Assembly: GCA_036394575.1 (NCBI GenBank)
Contig: DASWEY010000077.1
Span: forward strand, 62,001-126,000
Source of the DNA: UKL13-2 sp036394575
GTDB taxonomy: Bacteria; Pseudomonadota; Gammaproteobacteria; Burkholderiales; Usitatibacteraceae
DNA length: 64,000 nt
Reading direction: 5' to 3'
Made by a program: the position numbers and the translations under genes. Each line of letters opens with the position of its first letter. Position 1 is the first letter of the stretch. Of the stretch, positions 43,201-51,462 are shown one piece after another. The notes beneath the pieces are model-generated. The model searched no databases, was not told the origin of the DNA, and saw only the letters and a list, made by a program, of their open reading frames with translations.

Positions 43201-43508
43201 TCCGCCCCATCCTGATGACCTCGATGGCCTTCATTCTCGGCGTCATGCCGCTCGCCCTGTCCTCGGGGGCCGGCGCCGGCGCGCGCCATTCCGTCGGCAC
43301 CGGCGTGATGGGCGGGATGCTGGCCGCCACCTTCCTGGCCATATTTTTCGTGCCGCTGTTTTACAAAATCATCACCGACCGAAAACTCACCGAGACCAAG
43401 AGCGCAAAAGAGATCGTCGATGAAGCCGAACTGGCACATGCGCGTTCCACCGGCAGCATCAAGCCGCCGATGCACACGCCATTGAACAAAGGAGATTTCA
43501 ATGATTAA
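40278..43508 (+). CDS. RND multidrug efflux pump (AcrB/MexB-like, HAE-1)
   Basis: The protein has 1076 residues. It starts MFSRFFIDRPIFAFVISI, the classic HAE-1 N-terminus, with twelve membrane helices and two large periplasmic loops. The proton-relay aspartates are D409-D410 in GIVVDDAIVVLENVER. It exports drugs, dyes or other amphiphiles in exchange for protons. Its stop overlaps the start of the outer-membrane gene by 8 bp. Confidence 0.96.
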   Translation: MFSRFFIDRPIFAFVISIFIVIAGLAAMRALPIAQYPEISPPVVQVIAVYPGASAEVIEQTVATPIENALTGLEGLMYMSSTSTSNGTVTIQVTFEIGTDPDKAAQNINNRVKQVEAKLPQETRRQGVTVEKGSSAFLQVLAFYSPDGRFNDLYTSNYVTLNVLDNIKRIPGTTNVQIFGAKDYAMRIWLKPDRMTQLKVTVDEVTRALNEQNAQFAAGKIGQSPNGGGQEMVYTITTKGRLIAAEEFENIIVRSNPDGNRLRLKDIARVELGSKDYDFIGRVNGQPATLIGIFLQPGANALSVAEDVNTTLTKLKARFPEGLTYSVPYDTTRFVKVSIREVVKTLAEAMALVFLVVFLFLQNWRATLIPFAAVPVSLIGTFAGLQLLGYSINTLTLFGMVLSIGIVVDDAIVVLENVERHMHEDGLQAREAAIKAMHEVTGPVIAIVLVLVSVFVPIAFLGGLTGELYRQFAVTISISVVISGLIALTMTPALCVVVLKGQARTPGRFFTWFNGWFARVTRHYTGGVLWMIRRGALGVILFLGMVVITAGLWKFTPGSLVPDEDQGYYIAAVFLPEGSSLERTDKVMTEVVAAIRSNPANEYVIAFTGFDFLGGGYKNSAATVFVTQKHWDERKISTQQLVGEFFMKTGGIKEALVLAFNPPPIFGLGNTAGFEVYLQNRGEGGAAKLAQAIGAIQGAASQSKILAGVQTLWKSSSPQLKIDVDREKAKALGIPLDSAFNTLAATLGTYYVNDFNKYGRAWQVLMSADSQYRKRPDDIGRIYVKSDRGALIPVSAFAKVEYSAGPDTLDRYNNLPAVKLLGQAAPGHSSGEAITEMERIAAQVLPSDMSYDWTGSSFQEKRSSGTSGIALALAALMAFLILAAQYEKWSLPLSVLLAMPFGIFGSLFAIWLVSHVGVFFGRAQLTNDVYFQIGLVTLLGLSAKNAILIVEFAVYKSAEGMSAAAAALEAARLRFRPILMTSMAFILGVMPLALSSGAGAGARHSVGTGVMGGMLAATFLAIFFVPLFYKIITDRKLTETKSAKEIVDEAELAHARSTGSIKPPMHTPLNKGDFND

Positions 43509-44952
43509 GCTGCCGATGCGATCTCTTGCGAGTATTGCCGTCGTCACTACCCTCGCCGGTTGTGCGGTGGGCCCCGATTACAAACGCCCGGCGCTGGAAC
43601 TGCCGCAGACCTGGCCGGCGACCCCCGCCGGCGCCGCGGCTGTCGCCGGCGATAACGCACGCTGGTGGACGATTTACGGTGATGGCAGGCTGAATACCCT
43701 GGTGGATGAAGCGCTGCACAACAACACCGACCTGGCGGTGGCCGTCGCCCGCCTGGCCGAGGCCGAGGCGCAACTGGGCATTGTGCGCAGCGACCAGTTT
43801 CCCTCGGTATACGGCACCGCGGAACGCAGTCGCGATCGCGCCACCGGCGCCGGCAGCTTCACCCAGCCCGGCGTGCCGCTGCAAACCACCACCAACCGGG
43901 TGGCGCTGAATGTGTCCTACGAAATCGATTTCTGGGGCAAGTACCGTCGCGCCACTGAAGCCGCGCGCGCCGAGCTGCTGGCCTCCGAGGCGGCGCGCGA
44001 CACGGTGCGGATTTCCCTGGCCGCACAAGTCGCCACCGCATACTTCAATCTGGTCGCGCTGGACCAGCGCCTGGATGCGACGCGTCTCGCCGTACAGCGC
44101 TCGAAGGAATCGTTGGACATGCAGAAAGTCCGCTTTGATGCGGGCGTGGTATCCAGCTTCGAGTACCAGCAGCGCCTGGCCGAGCATGAGGCCAATCTGG
44201 CGCAGTTGCCGCCGGTGGAACGCGACCGCGCCGCCACCGAACGCGCGCTGGCGGTGCTGCTCGGCCGCTCGCCGCGCGCGGTGATCGATGCGCAGATCGA
44301 GCGCAGCAAGGCCGATGCCATGGCGACCGCCGATACCGGCGCGCAGGTCGCGCTCGCCGTTCCCGCCGGCCTGCCTTCGGACCTGCTGCTGCGCCGGCCC
44401 GATCTGCGCGAGGCCGAGCAGAAGCTGATCGCCAGCAATGCGCGCATCGGCGTCGCCCGCGCCGCCTATTTCCCCTCGATTTCGCTGACCGGCCTGCTGG
44501 GCAGCGAAAGCGCCTCACTGTCCAATCTGTTCACCGGCCCGGCACGTATCTGGCATTTCGCCGGCGATCTCACGCAGCCGATCTGGACCGCGGGCAGTGT
44601 CGGTTCGCAGGTTGCAGTCGCCAGGGCGCGCAATGAACAGACGCTGGCGCAATACCGCAACACCATTGCCAACGCCTTTCGCGAGGTGCAGGACGCCGTC
44701 AGCGCACAGGCCAAGGCGCGCGAAATATTCGATGCCGAAAGCCGGCGCGTCAGCGCCCTGAACCAGTCCTACTCGTTGGCCAAGCTGCGCTTTGCGAGTG
44801 GCGTGGCCAGCCAGCTGGAGGTGATCGATAACGAACGCAGTCTGATCAACGCCGAGCTGAACCGCATCGAAGCCGAGCGCGCCTTCCGCGCCGCCGTGGC
44901 CGATCTGTTCAGGGCCATGGGCGGCAGCAGCGTTGCGCCCGCCAAGGGTTAG
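43501..44952 (+). CDS. Outer-membrane efflux lipoprotein (OprM/NodT family)
   Basis: The protein has 483 residues. The signal peptide ends at lipobox TLAGC, followed by AVGPDYKRP, the standard mature N-terminus of OprM-type factors. Two OEP repeats include VSYEIDFWGKYRRATEAARAEL and the later ARAAYFPSISLTG. It makes the trimeric outer-membrane exit duct for this pump. It is the last gene of the operon and converges on the GNAT gene with no gap. Confidence 0.95.
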   Translation: MIKLPMRSLASIAVVTTLAGCAVGPDYKRPALELPQTWPATPAGAAAVAGDNARWWTIYGDGRLNTLVDEALHNNTDLAVAVARLAEAEAQLGIVRSDQFPSVYGTAERSRDRATGAGSFTQPGVPLQTTTNRVALNVSYEIDFWGKYRRATEAARAELLASEAARDTVRISLAAQVATAYFNLVALDQRLDATRLAVQRSKESLDMQKVRFDAGVVSSFEYQQRLAEHEANLAQLPPVERDRAATERALAVLLGRSPRAVIDAQIERSKADAMATADTGAQVALAVPAGLPSDLLLRRPDLREAEQKLIASNARIGVARAAYFPSISLTGLLGSESASLSNLFTGPARIWHFAGDLTQPIWTAGSVGSQVAVARARNEQTLAQYRNTIANAFREVQDAVSAQAKAREIFDAESRRVSALNQSYSLAKLRFASGVASQLEVIDNERSLINAELNRIEAERAFRAAVADLFRAMGGSSVAPAKG

Positions 44953-45489
44953 TCAGCGCAGGGATTTCTCGAGGCGGGCGAGTTTCAGATCGCCCGCCTT
45001 GGGCGTCCAAAGCTCGGGGCTCACCGGAAAAGCCTTGAGCTTGCCGGTGAGTTGGTAGCCGCGGCGCTGGTAGAAGGCGATCAATTCGCTGCGCACCGTG
45101 ATCACGTCCATCAGCATTTTTGTCACACCCCATTCGCGCACCACAGCGGCTTCGGCCCCCGCCATCAATCGCTTGCCGATGCCCTTCGCCTGCAAACCGG
45201 GATTGACCGCAAACATGCCCAGAAAGGCGGCTTGTTCGCCGTCCTCGCTGACGCGTTGCAAATGCACCGAGCCCAGCAGCATACCGCCGTCAAAGCACAG
45301 CAGGATCATCGAGCCCGGCGCTTTGATCAGCGCGACGATCTCGGCTTCGTGGGTGCGCACGCCGTCGAGCAAATCCGCCTCGGTGGTCCAGCCGGCGCGG
45401 CTGGAATCGCCGCGATAGGCGGCATTGACCACCGCGACAATGGCGGCGGCGTCAGCGGGTTGGGCGATGCGAAAACTCAATTCGGACAT
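44953..45489 (-). CDS. GNAT-family N-acetyltransferase
   Basis: The protein has 178 residues and a single GNAT domain. It starts LSFRIAQPADAAAIVAVVNAAYRG, and the acetyl-CoA pyrophosphate loop reads VNPGLQAKGIGKRLM (motif A). A final beta strand is in AFYQRRGYQLTGK. The substrate is unknown. The stop abuts the efflux operon end, with genes converging tail to tail. Confidence 0.87.
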   Translation of the reverse strand: MSELSFRIAQPADAAAIVAVVNAAYRGDSSRAGWTTEADLLDGVRTHEAEIVALIKAPGSMILLCFDGGMLLGSVHLQRVSEDGEQAAFLGMFAVNPGLQAKGIGKRLMAGAEAAVVREWGVTKMLMDVITVRSELIAFYQRRGYQLTGKLKAFPVSPELWTPKAGDLKLARLEKSLR

Positions 45490-45534
45490 GGCAAGCAGAA
45501 ACTAGAAAGCGCCGAGAGGCGGGTTACAGAATTT

Positions 45535-45603
45535 GAAACTCCAGCACTGGCGCGCCTTTCCAGCCATTTTTGGCTCAAACGCCGCGCCAGTGCTGGAGTT
45601 TTG
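45535..45603. repeat. Dispersed palindromic element, copy 4 (fully symmetric form)
   Basis: The left arm AAACTCCAGCACTGGCGCG and the right arm CGCGCCAGTGCTGGAGTTT are perfect 19-bp reverse complements around a loop of about 30 bp. It lies between the M28 peptidase and GNAT genes. Confidence 0.9.
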
Positions 45604-45626
45604 TTTTTATTTGTGCAGTATGCGAC

Positions 45627-47093
45627 TCAGTCCTTCTTGACCGGCGCCCCACTGAAATCGACGCTCGCCTGCGTCGCCAGCCACACCATCGCCGTCCACG
45701 CCGCCACAGTCTGCTTCAGGTTAGCCGGATCCACCTTGTCGAGGGTGTCGTTGGCAGTATGGTGCAGATCAAAATAGCGGTTGGCGTCCTGGTGCATGGA
45801 TACCGCGGGCAAATTGTGGGTGCCGCCGATATGGCCGAGGTCGGAAGAAGCCTTGCCGGTGTTGGGGCCCATCTCGATGCCCAGCGGCGCCAGCATCGGG
45901 CCCAGTTCCTTCAGCCACGGCAGCGACGCTTCATTGACGCCGGTATCCAGTCGATACACCCGATCGGAGCCAAGGTCGGCTTCGGCAACAAGCTGGTGGC
46001 GATCGCCGCCATGCGTCCGGGTGTAGGCAAAAGCGCCATCGAAGCCGTTTTCCTCATTGGCAAACAGCACCACGCGGATGGTGCGCTTCTGTATCACGCC
46101 CTGCTTTGCGCTGACATCACGCAGGATCTTGGCGGTCGCCACGGTGATGGCCACACCGGCGCCGTCGTCGATGGCGCCGGTGCCCAAGTCCCACGAATCG
46201 AGGTGGCCGCCAATGGCGACGATTTGATCGGGCTTCTCGCTGCCGCGCATTTCGGCCAGCACATTGAAGGACTCCATATCGGCGTGCGTCGCGTTCTGCA
46301 TGAACAGCGAAAGTTTTACCGGCTGCTTCGATTGCACCTGGCGGCGGATCAGATCGCCGTCGGGCGTCGATACCGCTGCCGCCGGAATTTTTGTGACCCC
46401 GTCCTTGTAAATCATCATGCCGGTATGCGGCATGCGATCGTGATCGGTGCCCACCGAGCGGATCACCACCGCCAGCGCGCCGCGCTTGGCGGCTTCGACC
46501 GCGCCATTGCCGCGACCGGGCACCGTCTTGCCGTAGCCGCTGCCGTCGCGCGTGCGCTCCATGGCGTTGTCGATATACACGATGCGGCCCTTGGCGCGAT
46601 CGGAGGCGTCATTTTTCAGCGCGTCGAAATTTTCGTAGTACGCCACCTCGGCGCTAATCCCCTCGGCCGGCGTGGACACGCTGTTGCCCAGCGCCGCCAC
46701 CGTGAGCGGCTGCGGATAAGGCGCGACGATTTCGGCGCGCGCCACACCGCGAATCCAGGCATTGATGTGCACCGGCTCGGTCCATACCCGGTCGAACCCC
46801 AACGCCGTCAGCTTCGCCTTGGCCCAGGCCACGGCGGCGGCATCGCCCGGCGAACCGGCCGAGCGCGGGCCGACTTCGGTGGTAAGTGAAGCGACCAGAT
46901 CGTAGGCGAGATCGCTGCTCTGCGCCTGCGCCATCGCCTGGCGCGCGACCGCGAGATCGGCATCCGGATAATGGCTGGCGACCGGGCCCATGGCGGTGCA
47001 GGCAGCGAACAGGAGCGGCATGGCCGTCAGCGAAGCGATGCGGCCGATCCGCATCAGGGAAAAAGCGGGGAAGGAAGCAGATTTCATTGGCAC
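45627..47093 (-). CDS. M28 family metallopeptidase lipoprotein with PA domain
   Basis: The protein has 488 residues. Its lipobox is LLFAAC, so it is membrane-anchored in the envelope. A protease-associated domain (about 125-255) precedes the M28 catalytic core. The two-zinc site is visible as GGHLDSWDLG, GAIDDGAG, LFANEENG (catalytic Glu then ligand Glu), AEADLGSD and DLHHTANDT. It resembles carboxypeptidase Q-type dipeptidases. It probably trims extracytoplasmic peptides. Confidence 0.9.
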   Translation of the reverse strand: MPMKSASFPAFSLMRIGRIASLTAMPLLFAACTAMGPVASHYPDADLAVARQAMAQAQSSDLAYDLVASLTTEVGPRSAGSPGDAAAVAWAKAKLTALGFDRVWTEPVHINAWIRGVARAEIVAPYPQPLTVAALGNSVSTPAEGISAEVAYYENFDALKNDASDRAKGRIVYIDNAMERTRDGSGYGKTVPGRGNGAVEAAKRGALAVVIRSVGTDHDRMPHTGMMIYKDGVTKIPAAAVSTPDGDLIRRQVQSKQPVKLSLFMQNATHADMESFNVLAEMRGSEKPDQIVAIGGHLDSWDLGTGAIDDGAGVAITVATAKILRDVSAKQGVIQKRTIRVVLFANEENGFDGAFAYTRTHGGDRHQLVAEADLGSDRVYRLDTGVNEASLPWLKELGPMLAPLGIEMGPNTGKASSDLGHIGGTHNLPAVSMHQDANRYFDLHHTANDTLDKVDPANLKQTVAAWTAMVWLATQASVDFSGAPVKKD

Positions 47094-47186
47094 CTCGGTA
47101 AAAAAGTGCTGTCACCTTAGCATATCGAGGGTTGACGATGAAGGCCTGCGGGGTGCCGGCAACCCCGAAGCGGGATGATAACCGCG

Positions 47187-48041
47187 TCATGCGGCAATAT
47201 GAATCCGCGCCTTGATGTGCTTCAGGCCGGCCACGATGGTGAAGGTCATGATGACCAGCAAAGACCATGAACTCCATTTGCCGATATGAACCGATGACCA
47301 GGCGCCCATTTGATTCGGATATTTCCAGATGCCAAGCAAGGTGCTGATATTTTCAGCCAGCCAGATGAAAAAACCGATCAGCACGAACGACAGCAATAAG
47401 GGCATGTTGCGCTCGCGGTCGTAAGGCCGAAACAACACGGAGGATCGGGCATACAGTCCCAGTGCGCAGGCGGCGAGGTACCAGCGATAGTCGCCGATGA
47501 AATGATGGGTGAAGAAGTTGGCATAAATCAGGACCGCCATCATGGCGGCCATCCAGTACGGCGGGTGATGCCGCACGCGAATATCGAACAGGCGCCATGC
47601 CTGAATGATGTAGCTGCCGACGGCGGCATACATGAACCCGGAAAAAAGCGGAACGCCCAGCAGCTTCGTATAGGCAAAATCGGGATAGGACCAGGCGCGA
47701 ATGCCGCTCGAGGTCTTGAACACCTCCAGGCAAAAGCCCAAAACATGAAACAGGCAGATCGCCTTGAGCTCGTCGGCGGTTTCCAGCTTCGTCCACAGCA
47801 TCCACGCCTGGATGGCGAGGGCGATGAACAACAGCGCGTCATAGCGCGGAATAAACCACAACCCGTCGCGCGGTAACAGGAACACGGCCGCAAAGAACAG
47901 GCCGGCAAACAGGCAGGCGCGCACTTCCTTGGCACCGAAGTAAAACAATTCGAGCGCATAGCGAGGGACTCCGGCCGGACCCGGTCGATGGCGCAGAGAG
48001 TGCAATGAATGCAGATGATTGTCCAGCACCGAAATGGGCAT
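47187..48041 (-). CDS. DUF817 family integral membrane protein
   Basis: The protein has 284 residues with about eight predicted membrane helices. Conserved-looking motifs are FGAKEVRACLFAGLF, FGFxxE-like LGFCLEVFKTSSGIRAWSYPD and FWLAENISTLLGIWKYPNQ. Many acidic and Trp residues lie near helix ends. No function is established for DUF817. It is monocistronic, 93 bp upstream (in genome order) of the M28 gene start. Confidence 0.75.
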   Translation of the reverse strand: MPISVLDNHLHSLHSLRHRPGPAGVPRYALELFYFGAKEVRACLFAGLFFAAVFLLPRDGLWFIPRYDALLFIALAIQAWMLWTKLETADELKAICLFHVLGFCLEVFKTSSGIRAWSYPDFAYTKLLGVPLFSGFMYAAVGSYIIQAWRLFDIRVRHHPPYWMAAMMAVLIYANFFTHHFIGDYRWYLAACALGLYARSSVLFRPYDRERNMPLLLSFVLIGFFIWLAENISTLLGIWKYPNQMGAWSSVHIGKWSSWSLLVIMTFTIVAGLKHIKARIHIAA

Positions 48042-48444
48042 ACGTATGGTTATTGCTGCATAAAAAGTGGATCAAGCAGACAAATTTCCGGGAGACCCGA
48101 GTAGTGATTTTGCTTCGAGAATGTGTACTCTTTATGATTTTTTGCGATCGCTGCAGAGCTGGCGATTGCGGCGCAAGGGCACGGGCGGACAAACAGCAAA
48201 AAGCAGGACCGGAGATGCATCCCATAAAACGCCGGATTGATTTTTCAATGCGTTCTACTTATTGAAGGCAGCCGGCAATAACGGCACCCCAAACGCAAGG
48301 GCAAGGACTACCTGCACAGGTAGGAATGGAAACCCTGGAAGAAAAATTTCTCACATTCAACGTTTGGGGCGGTAGCATATGCGCCGGACGGATTGTGCGC
48401 ATCTGCTGCACGCGTCTATCTATCAAACTCCGGGGAGAAGATTA
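48042..48444. other. Divergent intergenic region, no gene
   Basis: These 403 bp separate the minus-strand DUF817 gene from the plus-strand S9 peptidase gene. Composition is AT-richer than the neighbours. I see no tRNA, strong palindrome or convincing promoter, only a CGGGGAGAAG ribosome site just before the S9 start. Confidence 0.5.
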
Positions 48445-50424
48445 ATGTCATTCCGTTTTTTGCCCGCGATCGCGCTGGGCCTGCTTTTTTCCGCTTTGCT
48501 TACGGCATCAGCCGCCGAGACGCCCGTACCTATAGCGGCGTTTGTAAAAGCGAGCAACTTCAGCCAGCCTCGTCTTTCACCAGATGGTAAATATCTGGCG
48601 GTACAGGTGGTACAGGAAATCGATGGGCGCGACACCAAGCTCATGACAGTTTACGAGCTGGCAACCTTCAAACCCGTGAGTACGCTGAGGTTGCCTTTAT
48701 TCGAATTGCCACTGGAGTTTTATTGGGTCAGCAACACACGACTGGTGGTCGTCAAGGGACAGGACGCAGGCTACCTTGAGCAGCCTATATTTCTCGGCGA
48801 AATTGTCGCGACCGACTTCGATGGTCAACACCAGCAATACATCTACGGCTACCGCCGGACTTCGTATCGGCAGGGTGGCGCAGCGACTTATGGCGACGAT
48901 TATGGTTGGGGCGATGTCCACAGCATCCCTGACCAGAACAATGGCAAGTTTTTTCTGCGCGAGCGTAAGTGGGACAGAGGACGTGCGCTTGCAGATCGCA
49001 GCCTGCTTTATGAAGTTGATGCGGTCTCCGGTATACGCACATTGGTTGCCGATGTAGGCGCAAAGGACATGCGTTTCCTCTTTCAGCATGATGGCAAACC
49101 GCGTATTGCTTTTGGCGCCGACATTAACGCCCATGAAATCGCTTTTTTGCGCAACAAGGAAGAAGAAAAATGGAGCCCGCTGTCAAAAGAGGAGCTTGGC
49201 GCCCACTTTCGTCCATTGATGTTCGCCCCGGACGACCAGGATTTTTATCTGCTGTTCAGCGAAAAGGGCGGGCCTGCCGCGCTGATACGCCAGTCGATGA
49301 AAAATGCCCAACGCAAGCTCATTGCGAGTGATAAAGACGGCGACCTTGACATGATCCAATATGGACCGGGGACCCATCAGCCTTTTGCAGTTGCAAGCAA
49401 AATCGGAATCCCGTCAGTTCAATATATTGACGAGACATCTCCAGAGGCACAATTGCACAGGGCCCTCAGCAAGCAGTTTCCGGGGCAGTATGTTGACTTC
49501 GCAACGTTTTCGGCGGACGGCCAAAAATTGCTTTTCATCGTCAGCAGCGACCGGGAGCCGGGTGAATATTATATTTTCGACCGGGATACCAAGAATGCCG
49601 AATTTCTGGTCGCGACCCACCCCTGGATTGATGCCTCGCGCATGCCGGAACGCAAACCGATTCACTTCAAGGCTCGCGACGGGCTGGAAATGCACGGCTA
49701 CCTGACCTTGCCACCCAAACGCAGTGCGCAAAAATTGCCTTTGGTCCTACTGCCCCATGGCGGCCCAATCAGCGTCCTCGATGACTGGTTCTGGGATCCG
49801 GACGCAGCTTTTCTTGCCAGCCGCGGTTACGCAGTGTTGCAGGTAAATTACCGCGGCTCTGGCGGGCGCGGGGAAAATTTCTTGCACGCCGGTTATCGCC
49901 AATGGGCAACCGGAATGCAGCAGGACCTGATTGACGGCGTTCGCTGGATCGAGGCAGAAGGCGTCGCTGATCCCGCACGCGTTTGCGTATACGGCGGCAG
50001 CTTTGGCGCTTATGCGGCGATGATGACCGCGATACTGGAGCCCGAGATGTTCAAATGCGCAGTTGGTTACTCCGGACTTTATGACCTACCGATGCTGCTG
50101 ACTGGCGACAGGGCCAAGCGATTCGACCAAGTATTCAACTTCTGGTCCGAGGCAATGGGCAACGACCTGGAAGCGCTGAAGAAAGATTCGCCAACTTACC
50201 TGGCCGAAAAAATCAAGATGCCGGTTCTACTGGTGCATGGCGAAAAAGATGAAACGACGCCACCCGCCCAAGCCGAAGCCATGCGCAACGCTCTCAACAG
50301 GACCAACAAAAGCGTCGAATGGATGATGGTCCCCAAAGAAGGCCACGGCTTCTACGCAGAAAAGAACCGCATCGCCTTCTACGAAAAACTCGAAGCCTTC
50401 CTCGCCAAGAATCTCGGACCCTGA
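48445..50424 (+). CDS. S9 family (prolyl oligopeptidase-type) peptidase, exported
   Basis: The protein has 659 residues. ATG 48445 with GGGGAGAAG upstream gives a Sec signal peptide ending near TASAAE. A beta-propeller (about 30-390) precedes the alpha/beta hydrolase domain. The catalytic triad is S519 in GGSFGAY, Asp in HGEKDETTPP and His in KEGHGFY. It should cleave oligopeptides in the periplasm, like other dipeptidyl-peptidase/acylaminoacyl-peptidase types. Confidence 0.92.
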   Translation: MSFRFLPAIALGLLFSALLTASAAETPVPIAAFVKASNFSQPRLSPDGKYLAVQVVQEIDGRDTKLMTVYELATFKPVSTLRLPLFELPLEFYWVSNTRLVVVKGQDAGYLEQPIFLGEIVATDFDGQHQQYIYGYRRTSYRQGGAATYGDDYGWGDVHSIPDQNNGKFFLRERKWDRGRALADRSLLYEVDAVSGIRTLVADVGAKDMRFLFQHDGKPRIAFGADINAHEIAFLRNKEEEKWSPLSKEELGAHFRPLMFAPDDQDFYLLFSEKGGPAALIRQSMKNAQRKLIASDKDGDLDMIQYGPGTHQPFAVASKIGIPSVQYIDETSPEAQLHRALSKQFPGQYVDFATFSADGQKLLFIVSSDREPGEYYIFDRDTKNAEFLVATHPWIDASRMPERKPIHFKARDGLEMHGYLTLPPKRSAQKLPLVLLPHGGPISVLDDWFWDPDAAFLASRGYAVLQVNYRGSGGRGENFLHAGYRQWATGMQQDLIDGVRWIEAEGVADPARVCVYGGSFGAYAAMMTAILEPEMFKCAVGYSGLYDLPMLLTGDRAKRFDQVFNFWSEAMGNDLEALKKDSPTYLAEKIKMPVLLVHGEKDETTPPAQAEAMRNALNRTNKSVEWMMVPKEGHGFYAEKNRIAFYEKLEAFLAKNLGP

Positions 50425-50436
50425 TTTCGCAAATTG

Positions 50437-50502
50437 AAACTCCAGCATTGGCGCGGCGTTCGGAGCATTTTTATCTCAAAACCCGCGCCAATGCTGGAGT
50501 TT
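50437..50502. repeat. Dispersed palindromic element, copy 5 (fully symmetric form)
   Basis: AAACTCCAGCATTGGCGCG and CGCGCCAATGCTGGAGTTT are perfect 19-bp complements. Compared with copy 4, one base pair in the stem is changed on both sides (CACTGG/CCAGTG against CATTGG/CCAATG). It starts 13 bp after the S9 stop and probably acts as its terminator or mRNA end. Confidence 0.9.
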
Positions 50503-50532
50503 GCATTTTCGGCTTGAACGATTCCGGCTACC

Positions 50533-51405
50533 TTACCCCGGCCGCCGCAGCAGATTGATCGCCAGCCCGCCCATCACCAGCGCCATCGCGATCAGCTTCC
50601 AGGCCGGCAGCGGCTCATGCAGCCACCAGCTGGAGGCCGCGATGCCGAACACCGGCACCAGCAAGGCCATCGGTGTGACCGTCGCCGCCGGATGGCGCGC
50701 CAGCAGCCAGCCCCAGGCGGCGTAGCCGAACATGGAATTGGCGGTGGCCTGCCAGAACACCGCGAACCAGCTGGTGGCGTCGGCCTCGCGCAGGCCGGCG
50801 ACGATGGCCGGCCAGCCTTCGAACAGCAGCGAGAGCGCGAACAGCGGCGGCGCCGAGAACAGGCTCGACCACACCACATAGGCCACCATGTTCACCTTGC
50901 CGGCGCGCTTCACCACCATATTGCCGCAGGCCCAGCTAAGGGCCGCCAGCAGGATCATGGCGAGACCGCCGACCGTGGTGCTGCCGTCGGTATGCGCGGC
51001 GATCACGACGATGCCGCCGGCTGCAAGTGCCAGCGCCAGCCACTGCATCGGCTTGACGTGTTCATGCGTCATCCGCATCGCGAGGAAGATGGTGAAGAAC
51101 ACCTGCATCTGGATTACCAGCGAGGCGAGCCCCGGCGAGATATGGCCCTGCATGGCGAGGAACAGCAGGCCGAACTGGCCGACGCCGATGAACAGGCCAT
51201 AGGCCGCCAGATTGCGCCATGAAGCCTGCGGGCGCGGCAGGAAAAACACCAGCGGGATTGCGACCAGTGCAAAGCGCAGGGCCGCGAACAGCAGCGGCGG
51301 CAGATGCGTGAGCCCCAGTTTGATGATGACGAAATTGCTGCCCCAGATGGCAACAACGCCTAGCGCCAGCAGGAAGTGGCGCAACGGGAGTGCATGCGAA
51401 GTCAT
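50533..51405 (-). CDS. EamA-family drug/metabolite transporter (YddG/RhaT-like permease)
   Basis: The protein has 290 residues with ten predicted membrane helices in two EamA repeats. The first begins LLALGVVAIWGSNFVIIKLGL and the second near LAMILLAALSWACGNMVVKR. Such exporters move amino acids or other small metabolites across the inner membrane; the substrate cannot be read. It shares the gap at 51406-51462 with mntH upstream on the same strand. Confidence 0.9.
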   Translation of the reverse strand: MTSHALPLRHFLLALGVVAIWGSNFVIIKLGLTHLPPLLFAALRFALVAIPLVFFLPRPQASWRNLAAYGLFIGVGQFGLLFLAMQGHISPGLASLVIQMQVFFTIFLAMRMTHEHVKPMQWLALALAAGGIVVIAAHTDGSTTVGGLAMILLAALSWACGNMVVKRAGKVNMVAYVVWSSLFSAPPLFALSLLFEGWPAIVAGLREADATSWFAVFWQATANSMFGYAAWGWLLARHPAATVTPMALLVPVFGIAASSWWLHEPLPAWKLIAMALVMGGLAINLLRRPG

Positions 51406-51462
51406 GCGCGGATTATACAGATGGCCGCCGTGCGCCTCGCCGCGCGCGCCTGTGCAATGCGA

